A DNA stretch of 12,698 bases from Hyphochytrium catenoides (taxonomy: Eukaryota > Sar > Hyphochytriomycetes > Hyphochytriales > Hyphochytriaceae): assembly GCA_900088475.1 (NCBI GenBank), contig FLMG01002229.1, positions 1 through 12,698 on the forward strand, written 5' to 3'. This document shows positions 8,296 to 12,698 of the stretch, piece by piece. How positions within the stretch are numbered: position 1 is the first letter of the stretch; each line of letters opens with the position of its first letter. The notes beneath the pieces were generated by a model. That model ran no database searches and had not been told where the DNA came from. It worked only from the letters and a program-made list of their open reading frames with translations. The translations under genes and the position numbers were made by a program.

Positions 8296-11200
8296 TTATT
8301 GTCCCTGGGTAAGGTCAATGTTATCCTCTGTCGCTGGATCGCTCATCGTTCTCCAGAACGTGGTATTCTTCTTCGCTAGAGCAGCATCCGATCTCACTCT
8401 GTTCAACTCCTCGAAGTATTTGTCAGTGATATCGCCCGTTACGTAGCAGCCACTGAAGCAAGAGGAGTCGAGAGCTTCTATGGCTGGGTTTAAGCTGCGG
8501 ATACATTCCTCGAGGTCACTCAGGTCCTGAGAGGAGAGATAATATTAGCCCAGCTTCGAAACACAACGAACGTGAGTCCATAGAAACCAAGCAGTACAAC
8601 GTCTGTCAGCCTCCTTCGACTCAACAATCAAAATCGTGAGACAATAAAGGACCGACAAGGGCGAGGCAAAGAAGAAAACAAATGGGAACAAAGTACTTCT
8701 CCTAAGCAGCAGGATGAAGTAAGCAAGCCCCCAAGTGGAAGTGAAATGGCAAACCCGCCTGTACGAGGCGTCCATCACTTCTCACCTGATAGAGAACCCA
8801 GTCCGCCCCTATTGACTTGGCGATCTCATCCTCGCTCCTCGTGTGCGCCACCAGCTCCTCTCTGGTTGGCATGTCAATGCCGTACACATTGGGATGCCGG
8901 ATGGCTGGGGCCGCCGAAGCAAAGTAAACTCTCCTGAAGCAGGAGATATACGGAAAGATAACGGGAAAGACACATACTGTATGTAAGAGTCTCCTTCTGT
9001 CCTGAGCCACTAGGTGTCCTTCATCGTGTTCCCTTAAACTTCTCTAGGCTAGCTTTCTTTTCTCCTCCACCTCTTCCTTCCTTTCCCTTATGACAACTTA
9101 ACCGTGCAAAGCTATAGATATCCGACTTCATGACGGTTCCTCCTAAACAGTTGACGGACCTTGCTCCAGCATCCCTGGCCACTTGCACAATGGCTCTGGA
9201 AGTGGTACCTCTGACAATCGAATCATCGATAAGAAGCACATTCTTCCCCTTGAACTCCGACTTGATGGCATTTAACTTCAACTTCACGGTCTTCTTGCGA
9301 GTGGCCTGACAGGGAAAGAAGAGAAAAGAGATAGAAAGAAGAAAGGACGAGAAGGGCCAACGACAACAAGGGTACAATTAGCCAAACGGATGTCCGTTCT
9401 GTCATTCTCTGTAAAGATTGAGATGCCTCTTTCTCTCACCTGTCCAGGCATAATGAAGGTCCTGGCGATATATCGGTTCTTGATAAATCCTTCACGGTAC
9501 GGTAGCTTCAGCTGGTACGAGAGCTGCCACAGGGATAAGATTTAGGATATACTCGAGACATATCGACAACGGCGATCCAGGAGAGGGTAATATATAAGCA
9601 CCAGAGTAGTCAAAGAAGGAAGTGTAGGTGCGCACCACAACGCAATCTGAAGCACGACATGACACTGACGGCAATATTTGTAAAAGGCACGATGTGACAA
9701 CAGAACGAGGAACATAGATACTGGTGGTATCTCTTAGAAGAACAGAACAAAAGAGAGAGAGTGAGAGGGTGCGTGCGTGTGTCTGTGAGAGAGAGAGAGA
9801 GGGAGAGAGAAGAGATGGGCAAAGGAAGAGAGAAAGAACCAGGGAAGAGAGGTATGAACGACGAAGAAAGTAGGGTACAGCCGTACACGCAGGAAGGACC
9901 CCGGGCGTCATGCAAGAACAAGAAATTGACAGAAACGAGGACCAGAAATGTTTACGTAGTTCGCCAACCTGTAGTGCACTCGTCCTGCTGGTGTCTGGGA
10001 TAGGAATCACCACGTCAATGTCATGATCAGGCTTTTCTCTTAGTAGCTTAGCAGCCAATCTTTCTCCCATCCTGAGGCGCGCTTGGTAGACCGATACTCC
10101 ATCCAAAACAGAGTCCGGTCTTGCCATGTACACGTGTTCGAATATGCAAGGAGTAAGATGGCCAAAGTCTGCGCACTTCTGGCTGTACATGTGTCCGTCT
10201 TGCGAGATAAATACAGCTTCACCATGTCCCACGTCCCCTAAAGGAGAAACAGAGAGAAGATCAGGGATGCCACAGTCAATTAAAGGACAGCATACTTGTG
10301 TAAGCTCGTACGCATAAGCTCAAAATCTAGCGTGTCGAGCGCCACGCTTTCTGAAGCCACGGCATAGTCCGTTCCGGCAGCGGATTGGCGGCAACCGATA
10401 ACAATAGGACGGATACCATAGGGGTCCCGGAAGGCCAGGAGGCCAATGCCTGCAAAAGAAGAGACAGCCGGCCAGAACAGCAGACCGTCAGCCAATCAAC
10501 AAGGCTTCCATACTTTCTCAATGTATCTTTCTCTCCATTTCCTGTCATCTTTCAACTCCTCTATGTCTTTTAACCCCCATGTCTCTCTTGTCCCTGTCAC
10601 TCTTTCTCTCCTTACTGTCCCTCTACTGCTATCTCTGGCGTGTCAATCTGTCTCTCTGTTTCCTCCTCTTCTCCTCTCCCTCCTCCTCACTCTTACGGAC
10701 CCCAGGGAAGTAGCCTCAGCGCCTTCAACTGTTACCTGCAATTATGGCGACAGCTGCATATCCTCCCTTGCACCTCTTGTACAGCTTCTTAACGGCCTCA
10801 AAGATGTTCTCGGGAGTGAGGGGAAAGGGCTGCTTCATGATTTCGTCCGCCAATACATTCAATAGTAGCTCGGAGTCCTGATATATAGAGAGATAATAGA
10901 CCACGAGAGTTAGTCTCATTAAGAAGAAGGGAGAGAAGTGAACACGCTAGAAAGGAGAGAAATAGAAATAGAGAATATGGTGCTGTCCAGCTAGAAACAG
11001 CGGTAACGCAAGGGAAGAGGTGACAAAGAGAGGGAGAGTGCCACGTCCCGCGTCCTACCGAGTCGGTGTTGATGTGCCTAACATTGTTCTTAGAAAGTTC
11101 CGCCGTGATTTCCCGTGCATTCACCAGGTTCCCATTGTGAGCTAAGCACAGTCCGTAACTGTAAGGACGTCAAACGAGAAAGACAGAGGAGAATCTGCGT

Positions 11201-12086
11201 TAGCCAGCAAGCTCGGCCCGAGCAAGAGAAGTGAGTTCCTTAGGCCCAGAGGGAGAGGGAGAGAATAACAGAAAGATCTACACCGGTTACTGAAGAGTTC
11301 GACGGACAGGGAACAGAGCAGTCCTAGCTCCCAAGGAAATACGTAGCATAAGAGGGAAGCTAAAGCAAGCAACCCCGAGAGCGCCAGGAGAACCGCAGGT
11401 AGACGCAGGTAGGAGCAGAGAGTAGAAGAAGGGGATAGGCTGTGGGCACAGCGAATGACGTACGGAGAGTTGGTATAGAAAGGCTGGGCTTCAATGTTGG
11501 AGGAGCTGCCAGCAGTAGGATATCGGCAGTGTCCGATGCCAGCCGAGCCCTGCAGGACCAGCATGTGCTTCTGCTGGAAGACATCCTTCACGAGTCCGTT
11601 GTCCTTGCGCAGGTGGAAACGACCGTTGTGGGAGGTCACCATACCCGCAGCATCTATTTGAAGACAGACAGAGAAAAAAAGCAAAGGAGAGGAGAAACGG
11701 GTTGAAGAAGGAAAACGAGAGACAGTGATGAGAGGAGAGACCAGAGAGAGAGACGGGGCCCAAGTCGTAAAGCGAGAGAGGAGAAGAGGTCAGAAAGAAA
11801 GACACAAGGCTGAGTCTAGAGACTACTGCTTTCTACTAATGGAGCTCGAGCGCCTAGACAATGAAGACGACAGGGAGGCTGCATTAAAGGATAAAGAGAA
11901 AGAGGAGAGAGCACTGTCTCTGGGGTCTAAATGTTGATTAAACGAGGTAGAAGACAGCTCCGTCACGGAGACTGCAGTTATAGCCTCACCTTGTCCGCGA
12001 TGCTGGAGGACGGTGAGCCCGTCATAAATGAGCTGATTGACATTGTGGCGCTCATCAGCCAAGATAATACCCAGGATGCCGCACAT
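8296..12086 (-). CDS. ADE4: Amidophosphoribosyltransferase (ADE4/PPAT/PurF), 10 exons
   Basis: Exons in transcription order are 12086-11990, 11653-11464, 11158-11059, 10877-10736, 10449-10312, 10237-9969, 9523-9440, 9305-9160, 8933-8786 and 8526-8296, giving 514 aa (yeast and E. coli about 505-510). It catalyses the first committed step of purine synthesis: PRPP plus glutamine to phosphoribosylamine, in the cytosol. The Ntn glutaminase domain begins MCGILGI, so the nucleophile Cys2 directly follows the start and there is no propeptide. It continues with HRGQDAAG (29-36), [10 protein letters not shown] (74-83) and AHNGNLVN (102-109). The phosphoribosyltransferase domain has [27 protein letters not shown] and the PRPP loop [13 protein letters not shown] (363-375, Asp367-Asp368). 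YGIDMP and GCYVTGDI follow. It is of the E. coli/yeast class, lacking the propeptide and Fe-S cysteines of the Bacillus/animal/plant class. Introns are 74-445 nt and rich in CT on the sense strand, except intron 4. Neither domain shows a missing key residue. Confidence 0.97.
9741..9840 (+). repeat. GA-rich microsatellite inside ADE4 intron 6
   Basis: This is an imperfect (GA)n run with a short GT/GC patch (GTGCGTGCGTGTGTCTGTGA) in the middle. On the ADE4 sense strand it reads as (CT)n. Because CT repeats cannot form stop codons, the 445 nt intron is open in the frame entering from exon 6. Confidence 0.85.
10500..10700 (+). repeat. CT-rich tract in ADE4 intron 4, opposite polarity
   Basis: A long T/C-rich stretch lies on the plus strand, with blocks such as TTTCTCTCC and TCTCTCTG. 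On the ADE4 sense strand this intron (10735-10450) is therefore purine-rich, while intron 6, and introns 1 and 2 to a lesser degree, are pyrimidine-rich on the sense strand. It still ends in a normal CTTTTGCAG acceptor. Confidence 0.8.
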
Positions 12087-12450
12087 CTTGACTTTCCTAT
12101 CTTCTCTGCCTCACAAGCCTTCGTTAGTTGCTCTGCAGCTCTCTCTTTTCAATAACTTCGCCGCCCGGAAGCTCTTGAAGATGTGGCAGAGTTCAGGACA
12201 GGAAGAGAGTGCTCGGCGATATGAGAGAGAGAGAGAGACAATCTACTTTTCTCTTTCTCAACTGCCGTTCAGGAGCTCGATCAAAAGCTGGAGAAAATAG
12301 TAGAGAGAGAGGGTGTGCGCCTTATTATTAAGAGAGAGAGAGACGAGAGGACGAGCAATGGAAGAGAAAGAGAGAGGGAACGTGGCTGTTTGGCTATCCG
12401 TTCTCACATCAACAAAAAGGAAGGAGGTGGAAGGTTTTCCTTGATGAGGT

Positions 12451-12578
12451 CTGTTTATCTCCTCGGCTCTTTATCTCTCGAGTCGCTCTCTGTCTCTCTC
12501 GGTCTGTCTCTTTCGATCTGTCTCTCTCTTTCCTCTTCGAGGTAGTCTCTCACATTCTCCCTCTTTTCTCTCTCATCA
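12451..12578 (+). repeat. CT-rich tract upstream of ADE4
   Basis: An imperfect pyrimidine tract built from TCTCTC, TGTCTCTC and GGTCTGTCTC-like units. It lies between GA-rich blocks on both sides, so it is roughly complementary to them and could pair as an imperfect hairpin or form a triplex. Confidence 0.8.
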
Positions 12579-12621
12579 AGGTTTCGCTGGCGGTCTCGCA
12601 AGGACAAGATGAGAAAGGACA

Positions 12622-12698
12622 GAGAAAGTGAAAGAGAAAGAGAGAGAGAGAGAGAGAGATAGAAGATATAGAGAGAAAGAGAGAGAGAGAGAGAGAGA
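12622..12698 (+). repeat. (GA)n microsatellite at the window end
   Basis: Nearly pure GA dinucleotides, broken only by short AAAG and ATATA interruptions, run to the last base. The end of the window inside such a repeat suggests an assembly break at this point (inference). Confidence 0.9.

Larger units (their letters stand above)
12087..12698. other. ADE4 upstream region, GA/CT-rich, no gene
   Basis: About 100 bp next to the ADE4 start is of ordinary composition and presumably holds the 5' UTR. Beyond it are GA blocks (12223-12238, 12301-12377), a CT-rich block (12451-12578) and a terminal GA run. Open frames across it reflect low complexity, not coding. No TATA box or other gene is apparent. 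Confidence 0.6.

Noticed and set aside
9492-10232. 246-codon minus-strand ORF as an independent gene
   Set aside because: It is ADE4 exon 6 plus CT-rich intron 6 plus the start of exon 7; the Leu/Ser-rich middle is repeat translation.
10446-10865. 139-codon plus-strand ORF
   Set aside because: It lies over ADE4 intron 4 and is antisense to exon 4. The Leu/Ser-rich protein is a by-product of the CT tract.
11142-11684. 180-codon minus-strand ORF as a glutaminase-domain variant
   Set aside because: It is exon 2 read into intron 2. A GTACGT donor at 11463 and an acceptor at 11159 join SP to [11 protein letters not shown] as in the family.
12315-12545. Plus-strand ORF upstream of ADE4
   Set aside because: The protein is only Arg/Glu and Leu/Ser repeats from GA and CT microsatellites.
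1-12698. tRNA, rRNA, CRISPR array or transposon
   Set aside because: No cloverleaf with a GTTCRANNC loop, no regularly spaced repeats, and no transposase, integrase or reverse transcriptase motifs or terminal repeats were seen by eye.

Overview
This is nuclear DNA from a eukaryote with many introns. Every confident gene has to be assembled from exons joined at GT-AG junctions, often with a fungal-like CTAAC/TACTAAC branch site about 15-25 nt before the acceptor. I rebuilt four protein genes by hand; each has one continuous reading frame after splicing and close to its family's usual length. A sperm/cilium-type RIIa + EF-hand protein suggests a lineage with a flagellum. The purine enzyme is of the E. 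coli/yeast class, which fits a zoosporic fungus, other opisthokont or another protist better than a plant. I cannot name the species.

Layout. 214-875 (+): EFCAB10-like protein, 5 exons, 137 aa. 961-1516 (-): ERG28 sterol-biosynthesis scaffold, 3 exons, 143 aa, convergent with the first gene and only 85 bp from it stop to stop. 1517-2465: 949 bp between two divergent genes, unresolved, with hints of a decayed or small minus-strand gene. 2466-7500 (+): CSE1/exportin-2, 16 exons, 971 aa, complete, with one clear and one possible GC-AG intron. 7501-8295: gap between convergent genes, with a doubtful 112-codon ORF and a minus-strand AATAAA. 8296-12086 (-): amidophosphoribosyltransferase (ADE4/PPAT), 10 exons, 514 aa, complete. 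12087-12698: ADE4 5' flank, full of GA and CT tracts; the window ends inside a (GA)n run.

The genes are unrelated housekeeping functions (flagellum, sterol synthesis, nuclear export of importin alpha, first step of purine synthesis), so no operon or functional cluster is implied. The strongest unexplained signal is compositional. ADE4 introns and upstream DNA are strongly polypurine/polypyrimidine, one intron has the opposite polarity from its neighbours, and CSE1 introns lack this. I found no credible evidence of a new multi-gene system. The best places to look further are 1517-2465 and the GA/CT architecture of ADE4.
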